Below the pieces are notes generated by a model. It had not been told where the DNA came from. It saw only the letters and a list, made by a program, of their open reading frames with translations, and did no database searches. DNA of 64,000 bases from Carnegiea gigantea (lineage: Eukaryota > Streptophyta > Magnoliopsida > Caryophyllales > Cactaceae), in the NCBI GenBank assembly GCA_029747015.1, contig JAKOGI010000368.1, positions 595,118-659,117 of the forward strand. The letters run 5' to 3'. Every line of letters begins with the position of its first letter. Position 1 is the stretch's first letter. This document shows positions 35,589 to 46,014 of the stretch, one piece after another. The position numbers and the translations under genes are program-made.

Positions 35589-37354
35589 TCAAGGGTTAGT
35601 TTTGGGAACCCATATCCACTTGGGTCCCATTCCTTTAGACGTGTAAATCTCATCTTTCCTAACCCACATTTGTTTTACATGCACTGAGTTCTTTTTAATG
35701 GCATACTTTCTTATAGGACAAGCATATCGATAATGCCCCGTTTTACCACAATGAAAACAAACAATATTTTCAGGTAATCCCACATATTTGTTATTCACTG
35801 GGTAGGTCATCTTAGGCACAAAACCTAGTCCTCTTCTATTTTGACTATGATGAGTGTTTAACCATTCCAACGCCCTTGAGGACCTGTTCCAGAGCTTGTT
35901 TGCGGCAAGGTCCGATTCTAAGTGTTTTATTTTTTCAAGCAAGTTTCTGTTTTCTTCCAGCAAAGACTCGACCTTACCTTTTAAGTCAAGAGATTCTTTT
36001 TCTAGCTCAGTCAGTTTAGTGGAACAAGTCTCTTCTTTCATGAGTAGAGTTTCTTTAAGCACATTGATGTTTTCATGCAAGGCAAGAGTCTCTTTGTCAA
36101 CTTCAAGCTTTTCTAATTTAAGGGTTTCATTTTCAAGTTCTAAATCTCGAACATCCCCTTTTAATTCAGCACATATATCCATTATATTGTACACTAATTT
36201 CTCAAGAGTTGATTTATTTAGACCACGTACCTTGTTCTTGAGTTGAGTCAGACTATCCGTTGACCCATCATCTGAATCAGTGTCACTCCTTGCCATGAGT
36301 GCTACATCAGCTTCCCCAGCTTCAGACCCTTCCTCATCCTCACTTGAATCTCCCCAGGCCGCGAGCATAGCTTTTGAGAACCTTTTCGCTGAGCTGCTTA
36401 CACCCTGTTTCCTCCCCTGTTTTCTGGGGTGTTCGGGTTCTTGTTCTTCCTTGTGCAGTGGGCAGTTTCTCACAATGTAGTCCAGCTTATCACACTTGAA
36501 ACACCCAGTGAACTGTTCCCGAGGGGTGTTCCTGGGTTTGCCGAAGTCCTTCCTTTTGATGTTTTCTTTGACTTTCTTGAAGAAATTCTTAAATTTTTGA
36601 GTCATCATGGCAATCTCCTCCTCCTCAGAATCAGAATCATCTTCTAAGGCCTTTAGTGCAAGACCTCGTTCTCTCTTTGTCTCATCTTTCTGTTGAGAAT
36701 ATTTCCTAAGTTCATATGTTTGGAGGTTGCCAATCAGCTCATCTAGGGTGATCTTGTTCATGTCCTTAGCTTCTTGGATGGCCGTTACTTTTGCTTCCCA
36801 AGAATGAGGTAAAATTCTTAGGATCTTCCTTACCAATTCTTCGGTGGTGAAGGATTTTCCCAAGGATTTCAACTCATTCGTTATGTGAGTGAAGCGAGTG
36901 TACATGTCCATCACACTTTCCCGATCACCCATCTCGAACAGCTCATACTTTCTCATAAGTAATTCAATCCGGGATTGCTTTACTTGATTGGTCCCTTCGT
37001 GAGCTACTTGCAAAGCATCCCAGATTTCTTTGGCCGACTCACATTCAGATATGCGAGTATATTCATCAGGACCTAGGCCAAAATATAGGAGTTTCTTGGC
37101 CTTGGCATTCTTCTCCATCATCTTGTAATCTTCAGCATTGAACTCCTTAGGCTCCTTGGGATTGACTTTCCATCTTCAGTTGTTTTCTTAGGGATGAGTG
37201 GTCCATGCTTGATGAGCATCCACAACTCATAGTCCTCGACTTGGATGTAGTTTTCCATCCTATTCTTCCACCAACTATAGTGTTGGCCATTAAAGTATGG
37301 TGGACGAGTTATGGATTGACCTTCAAGCATGCCTTGTGGAGTACTCATCTTCAA
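35589..37354 (-). pseudogene. gag: Sirevirus gag, one frameshift
   Basis: Start at 37354 (MKMSTPQGML; then YFNGQHYSWWKNRMENYIQ, the N-terminal copia Gag box). A frameshift near 37150-37170 moves reading to the frame open from 37121 to 35589. There: central Gag helices (KIWDALQVAHEGTNQVKQSR); zinc knuckle 1 CFKCDKLDYIVRNC, with Tyr where His is expected; a long heptad-rich coiled coil (about residues 290-410); and zinc knuckle 2 CFHCGKTGHYRYAC, intact. It ends at a single TGA (35589-35591). Long coiled-coil Gags are typical of Sireviruses. Gag builds the cytoplasmic particle and binds element RNA. Confidence 0.9.
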
Positions 37355-37388
37355 GGATCTCTCAAAGGTGTTAGCTTTTCAAAGGAGA

Positions 37389-37403
37389 ACCTGCTCTGAT
37401 ACC
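37389..37403 (-). promoter_or_regulatory. Primer binding site, initiator tRNA-Met
   Basis: The plus strand CCTGCTCTGATACCA equals the 3' end of plant initiator tRNA-Met; the minus strand reads TGGTATCAGAGCAGG. It lies 2 bp from the 5' LTR edge at 37406. Confidence 0.95.
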
Positions 37404-37405
37404 AC

Positions 37406-38854
37406 TTGTTGAATTAGAGAGTGCACAACCACAAGAAGGGGGTGAATTGTGGTGTCCGATTTTCGCAAGTTGCTGACAAACAGTCTTAGACCCTGTTCTC
37501 ACAGGTTGTTTCTGAGATAAGAAGAAGCGAAAATCCAACAAAATTGAATGCGGAAATAATGGACACAGGATTTTTACGTGGAAAACACCTCGTGTAGGAT
37601 TTAAACACTTCACTAAACGGGCTAATCACGTTACAATAGTAATACACCTTGTTACAACTTGTAACACACGTAACCTGTCTTCCCTAAGACAAGTTACCCC
37701 ACGTCCAAAATCCCCTTGATTTGGACACACACTTTACTCACTCTTGTGAAAGAAGAATGTAAAGAAAAAACACCCTATTACAATGCTTCTCAACTAAGCT
37801 AATATAGGGTACAATGAAGTCCTAGTATGCCAACTTTGAAAGCTCAATTAATTCACTCACAAGGCTCGGTTTTCTTTTCAAACGTTTTAGCTCATGAACT
37901 CAGATTTTTTCTCTCTGAAAACCGATGTGTCCAAGATTGTAAGAAGCCGCCTTTTATAGTGCTTGGAACACAATTCATCAAATTTTTGGAAACTAAAAAA
38001 TCTTGAAGAATATAGAATCCTTTACCCACAAGGGATGGAAAAACTATTTCTGAAATTTTTGGAAACTAAAATCCTAGAGAAAATAGAATCCTTTAGCTAT
38101 AAGGGGTAAGGTGACATGAGCTGAAAACACTTCCTGAACTGCGTGCATAAGGCGGTGTTCTTCAGCAGCTAGCCCATGTTTTTCTCAACTACCTTATCCA
38201 CTTGCCAAAAATTGGATATTCTTTTTATTCAAAAAGATTTTGCAAATCCCTTAAGATTTTTGATAACCGTTTTTTAGGGTAAAGAATAAGATACTCCATA
38301 GAAAAATCTTTCTTGCAAATCTTTGAAGAAGCTGCTCAAAATCCAAAAGATAAAAATCATGCAAAGCAGTTTTTCGCAGCTTATTCTGGAAACACCCTGA
38401 TCGCCCTGTTTCCAGGGTTGTTCTGAAGGGTGATCCGAAATATTTTTCGAAAAGCAAAACCTTTTCCAGTGAGTGGCAAATTAAAACTTTCTAATTGGCA
38501 TATTAACAAGAGTCTAAAAATATAAAACCAAATCAAATCAAGACATCTTGTTGTAACCACTAGTCATCTTGTGGAACGACTTTGCTGCAAACACTTCACA
38601 GAACCTGTTTGTCACAGCTGCACTTATATCTTATGTTTCAAACACTTCACAGGACATGCTTCAAAACACCTCACAGAACCTGTTCCTCACAAGTGTCCTT
38701 ACATTGCTGACTTGAGTACCTGTTCTTGATAAACCATTAGTCAAGCAGTTTTAATACATTGAGAACAGCAGTAAGGTCCTGTTTGGAAAGCCTGTTTGGA
38801 GCAACAACAACAACACTTGGATTTATTATCATCAAAACTTTATACATTCTAACA
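37406..38854 (-). repeat. Sirevirus 5' LTR
   Basis: 1449 bp, TGTTGAATT to TTCTAACA. It is shorter than the 3' LTR mainly through a ~35-bp deletion near 37590 between two ACCTC repeats, as expected from replication slippage. A TATAAAAG box on the minus strand at 37950-37957 is the probable core promoter, with transcription running toward lower coordinates. Confidence 0.95.
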
Positions 38855-39035
38855 GGCCTGCTAAAATACACTGCCTTAATCCTCTTCACTACATAACCTA
38901 ATTCAACTACAACACACTTAATGTGTTCAACACTCATATAATTAGGGTTCATTTTCACCTTAGTTAAGTCCCCCTCAACATACAAAAAAGATAGGGTCAG
39001 CCTTAAATGTCCCCCATGATAAATATGTAAGCATG
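38855..39035 (-). pseudogene. MULE transposase, N-terminal PB1-like block
   Basis: Minus-strand frame with IYHGGHLR, FLYVEGDLTKVKMNPNYMS and HIKCVVVELGYVVKRI, matching the N-terminal H-H-G-G / D-P-D-Y-x-S / L-G-Y pattern of plant MULE transposases. It starts in phase with the acidic linker beyond the Sirevirus. Upstream (39036-39560) probably holds the gene's 5' untranslated region. Confidence 0.65.
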
Positions 39036-42000
39036 TTGTATTACTATCATCATCACCTGTTCTACATATTTTAAGTAAACCACAGAATTCAGCCCTATTA
39101 CAAACACAAAAAGGGAAAACAGAGCTCTAGGGTTTTGAACCCTTCCAAATTCAGAAGCACATCTTCAAAAATTATATCAAACAACTAAATAAGATGAAAT
39201 TTAGCTTTTATGTCAACTAACAAACTACGATGTACCAAAACAATCAACATTTCAAACAACATTTAGAGCACCATTTACAATCGTCAGACTAAGAAACCCT
39301 AGAACTTACCTTCTCATGAATAGTGAGATCTTCGATAATTAATCACCCAATTCTTCGAATTTATGCTGCGATCTTCACAGACGAACTTCACGGTTGGAGA
39401 ACTTTTGATTTTAGCCTTCAATATTTCTTGTAGAGAATGTTCAAGTAGGAATGGAACATTAATAGGGTTTAGGGCTTCGGCTTGGAGGGAATATGAGAGG
39501 GGTGGGTAGTTGTAGTTTTTCCCCCTTTTTTCAAAGCGTTTTTAATTATTTACCCTAAGAATAAATTCACGATTTTATTGATTGACAGGTAGCAGCCTGT
39601 AAAAGTGACATACTTATGCCACACAAACAACTTAAGTGGCATCGATAGGTTGAAAAAGATTTCAATAGTGTTTGTGATTTTTTTAGGAAGTTTGATGACA
39701 TTTTTGGGCGAGATCTCTCGAATTCTTAAAGGTCATTTTCATATGCATTTATTTAACTACGCATCTTTTCATAAACATGTGAGGAAAATGAAGAGAGATC
39801 GTCTCAGTGCAGTGTGATTCGATCCCTCCTTATTTACCTTTGTTTAACCCTTCCCCCAATGAAAAATGTTTTTTATGTTGGTTTATTAATTGGCAGTCTT
39901 TTATTTTAAGTGTAAAATTAGATTCAGGGGAAAATGAAAATTTCGCCTCCATGGGGTACCTACATTATGGGGAAGAAAATATTATTTACTAAGAAAGCAA
40001 CTTTACTATGTTGACATTTTTTACAAAGTGATTGTACTTCTACTAATTTTAGGCTAATAAAAGGCATGATACTTCTGCAAACTGGGTGTTTAGTGTTCTA
40101 TCATTATCACAAGCATTCAATTGGTTAAGAAGAACCAATTATGATGATTTGATGAGTTTTCAGTCTTTTATTATAGTTAAAATATATATTTAAAACCTTT
40201 AAATGACTTGTCATTCAATATAGTAGGTGAATATTATACATTTATTTAGTGACCATATTAGTAGATGAGTTTCGGTTGCTAGTTGATCGGTTTTTTGCAA
40301 ATAGGCTTCAGGATTCGATTAACATGTTAGATTATCTTTCATATTATATGTTTTGTTATCAAGGCTTTGAAATTGAATATTTAGCTAAGTGATTTCTAGT
40401 TAATCGATTCTTTCCAAATAGGCTTCAGGATGGGAGCATTTAGAGAATGGGCACTTGAGCAGGTCAAAGCAGAGTAATACATCTTAGTGATCATTATAAT
40501 TCCTTTTTGTTCCATATTATTTTCGATTGATGTTCCAATGTGATAGCTTGACCTTTGTATAGTGGCCTGCTATTTTCGTAATTGTAGATTCAAGTCCAAT
40601 TCATGTGAAAGGTTCACTACAATGTCAAACTCAATGAGTTCCTTTCTATTTAGTTGACACACAATATAGAAAACCTAGAGGTTCAACTGATGAATTTGCT
40701 TGATTAGCACTTTATGCAGTAATTATGTTGACATCAATAGCTAGATACATTTGTTGATATTCTTGGGCCAAACGGTGGACTATTCATTAATTTGTCGGGA
40801 TGTATTTGTACATACAATAATAAGCTTTCTCATTGTATTAACTACTACGCATAATAGATGTTCTTGATCTGTTAATCATGCAGAATTGTATGTCTACTAA
40901 ATTTATCCGTATTCATGTATCTCTTCCCTTCTTTACTTGCGTGGAGTCACTTGTAAGACTTGAGGATGCATGGGGATAAACATGTATGTAAGAACACTTT
41001 TGTCTAAGAAATCACAAACTATGATTGTTTTATATTTATTTGCACATTGAGATTAGATTTTAGGATTCTCAAATTTCCATTTAGATGGGGTTGTTGTAAA
41101 TCTTGATAGTTGATCAATTTGTGGACTATCGCTATCATAGCTAATGTAGATTTAATGTCCTAAGGGAAAAAAAAAGTGATTTGTTGTGTGATCCCATCTG
41201 TAAGATTTTTGCTATGACCCTTATACCTTTTAAATTCTAGATTTGGTGTTTTAAATTTAATAGACTAGTATTTCTACCATCCATGCAGGATGTTCGGTTG
41301 CTAAATGCATGGGAGGTACATGAAGAGGAGGTCTACAATGGACAACAAAATATAGTGTACAATGCATGTTTTTGGAATGAGACTTACCCACATTGAAAGT
41401 GCATTCTTCATTTTTGATGCCTTCACCGGGTTTTTTCTCTTGATGTTGGAGGCTCTCCATCTACTGGATATTTTAAGGGTTGAATTGGATTCCAAATCTA
41501 TTGAAGTTAAAGGTGCGGGATTACTATGATTCTTAATGTTTTGAGGTCAAGTTTGAATTTTCTTAAAAGTTATTGATTTCAAGTGCTTTGGTATGGGCTA
41601 CTTATGTTGGGTTATTATGTGATTTGCACCTTTTTTTGGGAGGGGGGTTCTTCCATCTACTGGGGTTGAAGAGGTTTAAGTTGACTAATGATTTTAGCAT
41701 CCAAAGCTTTGATATAGATCTTAGTCTTGGCATCTAATATAAGAATAACAAGATATATAAGTAAAAGTTGATTGCTAAGATTGTCAAGCTTCTGAAACTA
41801 TCTGAGGAACTTGCATCAACTTACACATGTGACAGGTATTAACGGAAATGAAACACAAAAGAAATTAGGCATATGTTGTTTGCAAATGCTTGGTGATGTG
41901 CCTTAGAAAGGCCACTTTGTAGTGGATTTGGAGAGATAGAAATGTTATGATCTTTTACTAAAAATAGGAAATTGCGTATTAGACTAGCAAGAAGATTACT

Positions 42001-43441
42001 AATACAGTGAGGGAAAGAATGAAGTCTCTTAGCATGTACACAAAAAAATATAGAGACCCAGCATAAATATTATATAGATAATGCTATTTCAGGCTCAAGG
42101 AATGGAGAACACTTGCTGCAAGATGGTCATTAACTTAGGTGCTTTTTGGGCATATGTATCATTTTGAAATTTCAGTATTAAATGGAAACATTGTATTTGT
42201 TCCAAAAAAACCGAAGGTCACATATTGGAATAGAAAAATTGTTGCAATTTTCGTGGTTATAGCATTGAGTAGCAAGATTACTAAAACATAAGTCGATCTT
42301 CCCAAAAAGCATGTTAAAAAATAGAGAAAAAGGCACTTTCTAATGCCTATATAAGTAAGGACTGTGTAATAAAGTAACTCAGAGGAAAAGAATTCAAAAA
42401 AAACACTAATTTCTTGAAAACCCTATATTAAATGATGAATTGAATAATCTTCATTGTATCTTCCTTCGTTTTGATAGACTTTTTTACTGTCCCAACTCCT
42501 GCTTTTTTCCATCCCCCTCTTCCTCTTATCTCCCTCCACTTGCAGTGTAAATTTTAATATTGCAAAGGCCTAGCACCGTTTGTGAAGTCTGTATGTGTAA
42601 TAGTTGAAAAGCACTCTTTCAACAATTTACAATTCACGGTACTTGGCCAACTTATGCACACAGCAATATAATGACATTTGTGGGGGCACAAGTTTAGGCC
42701 AGTTGGCAATCTATGTATTGTAATTCCTATTTATTAAATCACATGGCAATATTGTATATTAATTTTTTGTAATTCTAATTAGTTTGTCTTAACTTCTTTC
42801 ATATTTTCTTGATAACGTTATTAATAGAAATTCATACGAAAACTAAATAAAAATTGACTATGTTATGTTAAAAATAGAATAAATATGGTTTTTTGGCACC
42901 ACGAGTTCAATTATCATGATAGTCGTTTTACCATATCTTTCATTGACTTCCAAAATGTTGTAGACAATAGGACAAGATATTCCTCTAATGCTTGTAATGC
43001 TTTAATCACAAAACGCTACACCTGCCTTCTTCTCAGAGTTAAATCATCTTCATTTTATAATTCTTGGAATTTGCTTCTATAGATGCATTAATCCTAATAG
43101 CACTCAACCTTATAGTTTGGTGTGCTTCATCCATGCTGTCGATAATCATGTCGGTGCTAGACCATAAGTTTGATGTGCAGTAAACAAACATAACTCCTAT
43201 ATTCTGAGTGTAGCGTTATGTCTTACCAATAACTTTAGGATGCACGTCTGCTATTCGTTACGGGTACCATTTGAAGGTTGTGGAAGTACAAGGGATTAAA
43301 TGTATACTTCCCTAACACATAAGAACAGTAGCTTATCCAGTTTATGTGTGAGATATATAAATGGATTATGAATAATCATTAAGTAATCAAGGTCATGTGC
43401 TAGATGTCACGAGTTCATACTTTTACTCAAACTAAAGCCCG
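39036..43441. other. Intergenic DNA, no gene recognised
   Basis: 39036-39560 is probably MULE 5' flank. The remainder is AT-rich. Possible exon-like scraps occur, for example 40430-40477 on the plus strand (MGAFREWALEQ..., preceded by TTCAG) and 41287-41395, but no splice pattern or family could be fixed. A 36-bp imperfect direct repeat occurs at 40279-40314 and 40397-40432. I cannot exclude a small decayed gene. Confidence 0.35.
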
Positions 43442-43549
43442 TGCAGTACTAGCAAACTCACTCCGAACCCTTCCTTATTTTGCTAGTAAGTCTTGATGGT
43501 TGCTTAACTTAGACTTTAGAAGTTAAGCAAGCACATACACACTCACGAG

Positions 43550-43597
<48 letters not shown>

Positions 43598-43876
43598 GAG
43601 AGAGAGAGCTTTAGAGAATGCTTTGTGTTGCACTTGCAATGCTTTGTATCCAAATGAGCTCCTCTTGGGAGGTATATATATACATCCACCTCCTCAATAG
43701 ATGGTGAAGATCTATTTGATCCTAAGACTAATACTATACATCTAGAATATTCTATACAAATATGTAGAATTCTATGTAAGTGTGGAATTGTGTGAAACCC
43801 TCTAGGACCTTCTAGAAAATACTCTAAAGGAATCTATAGAAATCCAGGTCATTTTAGAGTATTCTAGAATGATCCA
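43442..43876 (-). repeat. Chromovirus 3' LTR with (AG)n tract
   Basis: Contains an (AG)n microsatellite at 43554-43608; the partner LTR has only a short, interrupted version (44988-45020), so the repeat expanded in this copy. A TATATATA stretch lies at about 43674-43682. Confidence 0.75.
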
Positions 43877-43999
43877 TAAGTTCTTGCCCACCTAATCCGA
43901 TGATGTCCTTATTGCCTTCTTGTCCTTGAATACTTATACTTGCTCCTTGAATTTCCAAAAATACTGGATGGGCTCCTAGCTAGCCTAACTTTCAGCTAG

Positions 44000-44875
44000 T
44001 CCCTTCACCATGACTAGGCGTTCATGTGTCGGTGGTTGGTTGGAGCGTCGTACAACTTGATCAGCAAGAACTTCTTCCACTTCCTTGTCATGTTGGACTT
44101 TCATTGCCATTGGTGCACGTTATGAGATGCCTCGACTCGGATCCCATTGATCTCCCTAATATGGCTTGAGTAGGCTTACATGAAAGATAAGATGATACTT
44201 GATCTTTGGAGGCAACTCCAGCTTAAAAGCTTGTGCCCCCACCCTCTTAAAGATGGGGAAAGGACCCTCATATCTTTGAATGAGGCCCCAATGGTGACCA
44301 CTTAACCTCGCATGGTTCTACATCTTGACAAGCATGAGGTCATTCACTTGGAACTCCTTCAGGCATCTCTTCTTGTCGGCCCATTTCTTCATCTTCTGGG
44401 AGGCCTTCTCCAAGTAAGCACGAGCAATGCCTACTTGATCATTCCAATCCTTGGCGAACTTGTAAATAGGTGGACTTGGACCCTTATATCCCTTGGCATG
44501 AGAACTTGGTGTCAAGGGTTGTTAACCTATGACGATCTTAAACGGACTCTGTCCTGCGAACTCACACCTTTGCAAGTTATAAGAGAATTGGGCAACGTCA
44601 AGCAACTTTGCCCTATCTTATTTATTAGCGCTCACATAGTACCTTAAGTATAGCTCCAAGAGAGCATTAACCCTCTTGGTTTGTCCATTGTTTTGTGGAT
44701 GGAAGCTGGAGGAGAAGTTGAGCTTGGAGGCCATGGGTTTGAGCAACTCCCTCCAAAAGTGCCCATGAAGCGAGTGTCCCGGTCACTCACAATGGAGCGA
44801 GACAAACCCCAATACTTCACCACATGCTTTAAGAGTGGCTTGCTCAGCGGGCTGATAATTTCACTCAAAGTCAAG
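44000..44875 (-). pseudogene. Chromovirus integrase-chromodomain stub
   Basis: 44644-44874 has the integrase core tail: FKHVVKYWGL-like start, SRSIVSDRDTRFMGTF with the second catalytic Asp, and a broken F-H-P-Q-T-D-G-Q region. 44318-44515 carries the C-terminal helix (ARAYLEKASQKMKKWADKKR). About 44020-44300, in broken frames, has a YEGPFPI / LELPP / HVSLLKPY-like region, then VVRRSNQPPTHERLV and KGLAES, the signature of a C-terminal chromodomain. Chromoviruses use this domain to read histone marks when choosing insertion sites. Only this fragment is left. Confidence 0.75.
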
Positions 44876-44879
44876 CCTA

Positions 44880-45288
44880 TGCATCTCTAGCAAACTCACT
44901 TGAAACCCTTCTTTAGTTTGCTAGTAAGCCTTGATGGTTGCTTAACTTACACTTGAGAAGCTAAGTAAGCACACACACTCAAGAGAACTTAGAGAGAGAG
45001 ACAAATAGAGAGAGAAAGAGAGTTTGAGGGAATGCTTTATCTTGCACTTGAAATGCTTTATGTCCAAATGAGCTCCCCTTGGGGTATATACACACATCCA
45101 CCTCCTTAATGAACGGTGGAGATCCATTTGATCCTACAGCTAATATTATACATTCGGAATGTTCTATGCAATTTCTAGGATTTTGCACAAGTGTCGAATT
45201 CTATTCAACCCTCTGGAACCTTCTAGAAAATACTCTAGAAGAATCTAGAAAAATCTAGGGTATTTTAGGATACTCTAGAGCGGTCTGT
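44880..45288 (-). repeat. Chromovirus 5' LTR
   Basis: Direct repeat of 43442-43876 at moderate divergence. It starts TGCATCTCTAGCAAACTCAC and ends near AGAGCGGTCTGTGA. A GTATATACAC stretch at about 45084-45094 may be its TATA region. Confidence 0.7.
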
Positions 45289-45659
45289 GATATAGAACTC
45301 ACAAAGAGATTATTTTAAGTAACATGGATTACACTTCAGCACATATGTAAAGAAGTTGGGTAATCCAAATCTAAAGGAGAGTTACATTGAGTTATAGCTC
45401 ATGTAGGTGGGAAATATGCCGATTTCTGACTTCCATGACATTAAAATGCTATCTACAATGGATGGTTAATGAGCCCCTAAAGTTGCTCGTGAGACGCAAT
45501 CCTATCTTTGAATATAATAGTTATATTGAGTCAACTTAAATTAGACTTGGTAGTTGTCACCAAGATGATTGTCAATAACTCCATTGAAAAGTTGTAATCT
45601 ACAAGTATAAGTGTAACTAATCTGATGTTCGTATAAATGCAATATTTAAGGATGTTGAT

Positions 45660-46014
45660 TAAAGAGTAATGGTCGCATAATTACACCATAATCACCATTG
45701 ATTAGGCAGTTACAAGAGGATTAGTTCAGTATTAATCAACTTATTCAATGCTATGATTCTATTACAAGTTTTTGTGCTATTATAAAAGAAGGTGACTAGA
45801 TTAGGCAAAACACGCACCAGCTGAGTAGCAGACATTCCTATATCAATTTACTCGCTACCCTCTCGATCAAAATAAATCCAGCCATCAGTGAGATTCGAGT
45901 TTGGCGTGCAGACTCCCTAGTGACTCCAGTAACCAGCCAATCTATGGGTAGCATTCAGCAGACAGCATCCGATTATAGGTGTCTGCAATAAGGTGAATCC
46001 TAATTTACCCTACA
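45660..46014 (+). repeat. copia 5' LTR fragment
   Basis: Matches the last ~350 bp of the 3' LTR: AGAGTAATGGTC, CACCATAATCA, a TATAAAAG box at 45780-45787, and an end of TACCCTACA at 46014 against AGCCCACA at 61586. To its left (45289-45659) I see no matching LTR sequence. A TGGTA at 46016 could be the start of a methionine-tRNA primer site, but the bases after it do not match. Confidence 0.6.

Larger units (their letters stand above)
27921..38854 (-). mobile_element. Near-complete Sirevirus-type Ty1/copia element
   Basis: 10,934 bp on the minus strand: 5' LTR 37406-38854, tRNA-iMet primer site, gag, protease-integrase, RT-RNase H (copia order), an extra ORF after pol, two polypurine tracts and 3' LTR 27921-29403. 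The target duplication GGCCT is at 27916-27920 and 38855-38859. Sirevirus traits are the long Gag with coiled coil, the extra ORF downstream of pol and repeated polypurine tracts. The LTRs differ at roughly 25-30 positions by hand count plus one ~35-bp deletion, so insertion is recent. One frameshift and three in-frame stops interrupt gag-pol. Confidence 0.95.
23950..39035 (-). mobile_element. MULE (Mutator-like) transposase gene, split by two Sirevirus insertions
   Basis: Four minus-strand blocks in the right order form one MULE transposase gene: N-terminal PB1-like block (38855-39035), acidic linker (27540-27920), MuDR DNA-binding-like block (25250-25645) and the C-terminal half (23950-25120). 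A solo LTR (25661-27251) and a full Sirevirus (27921-38854) separate them, each with its own 5-bp target duplication. The catalytic region is shortened. Terminal inverted repeats were not found, so true element ends are unknown. Confidence 0.7.
43442..45290 (-). mobile_element. Chromovirus (Ty3/gypsy) deletion derivative
   Basis: Two direct repeats of about 430 and 410 bp (43442-~43876 and 44880-~45288) flank a 1-kb minus-strand pol stub. The repeats share CTAGCAAACTCAC, TTGATGGTTGCTTAACTTA, TTCCA-type and ACCTTCTAGAAAATACTCTA blocks and act as LTRs. gag, protease, RT and RNase H are missing; integrase joins the right LTR directly. Outer ends are worn, so no target duplication can be read. 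Confidence 0.75.

Noticed and set aside
39560..39800. Possible MULE terminal inverted repeat right of the transposase
   Set aside because: I looked for its reverse complement in 20700-23950 and found no convincing partner.
43554..43608. CRISPR-like or satellite array
   Set aside because: Simple (AG)n repeat without spacers; no CRISPR array anywhere in the window.
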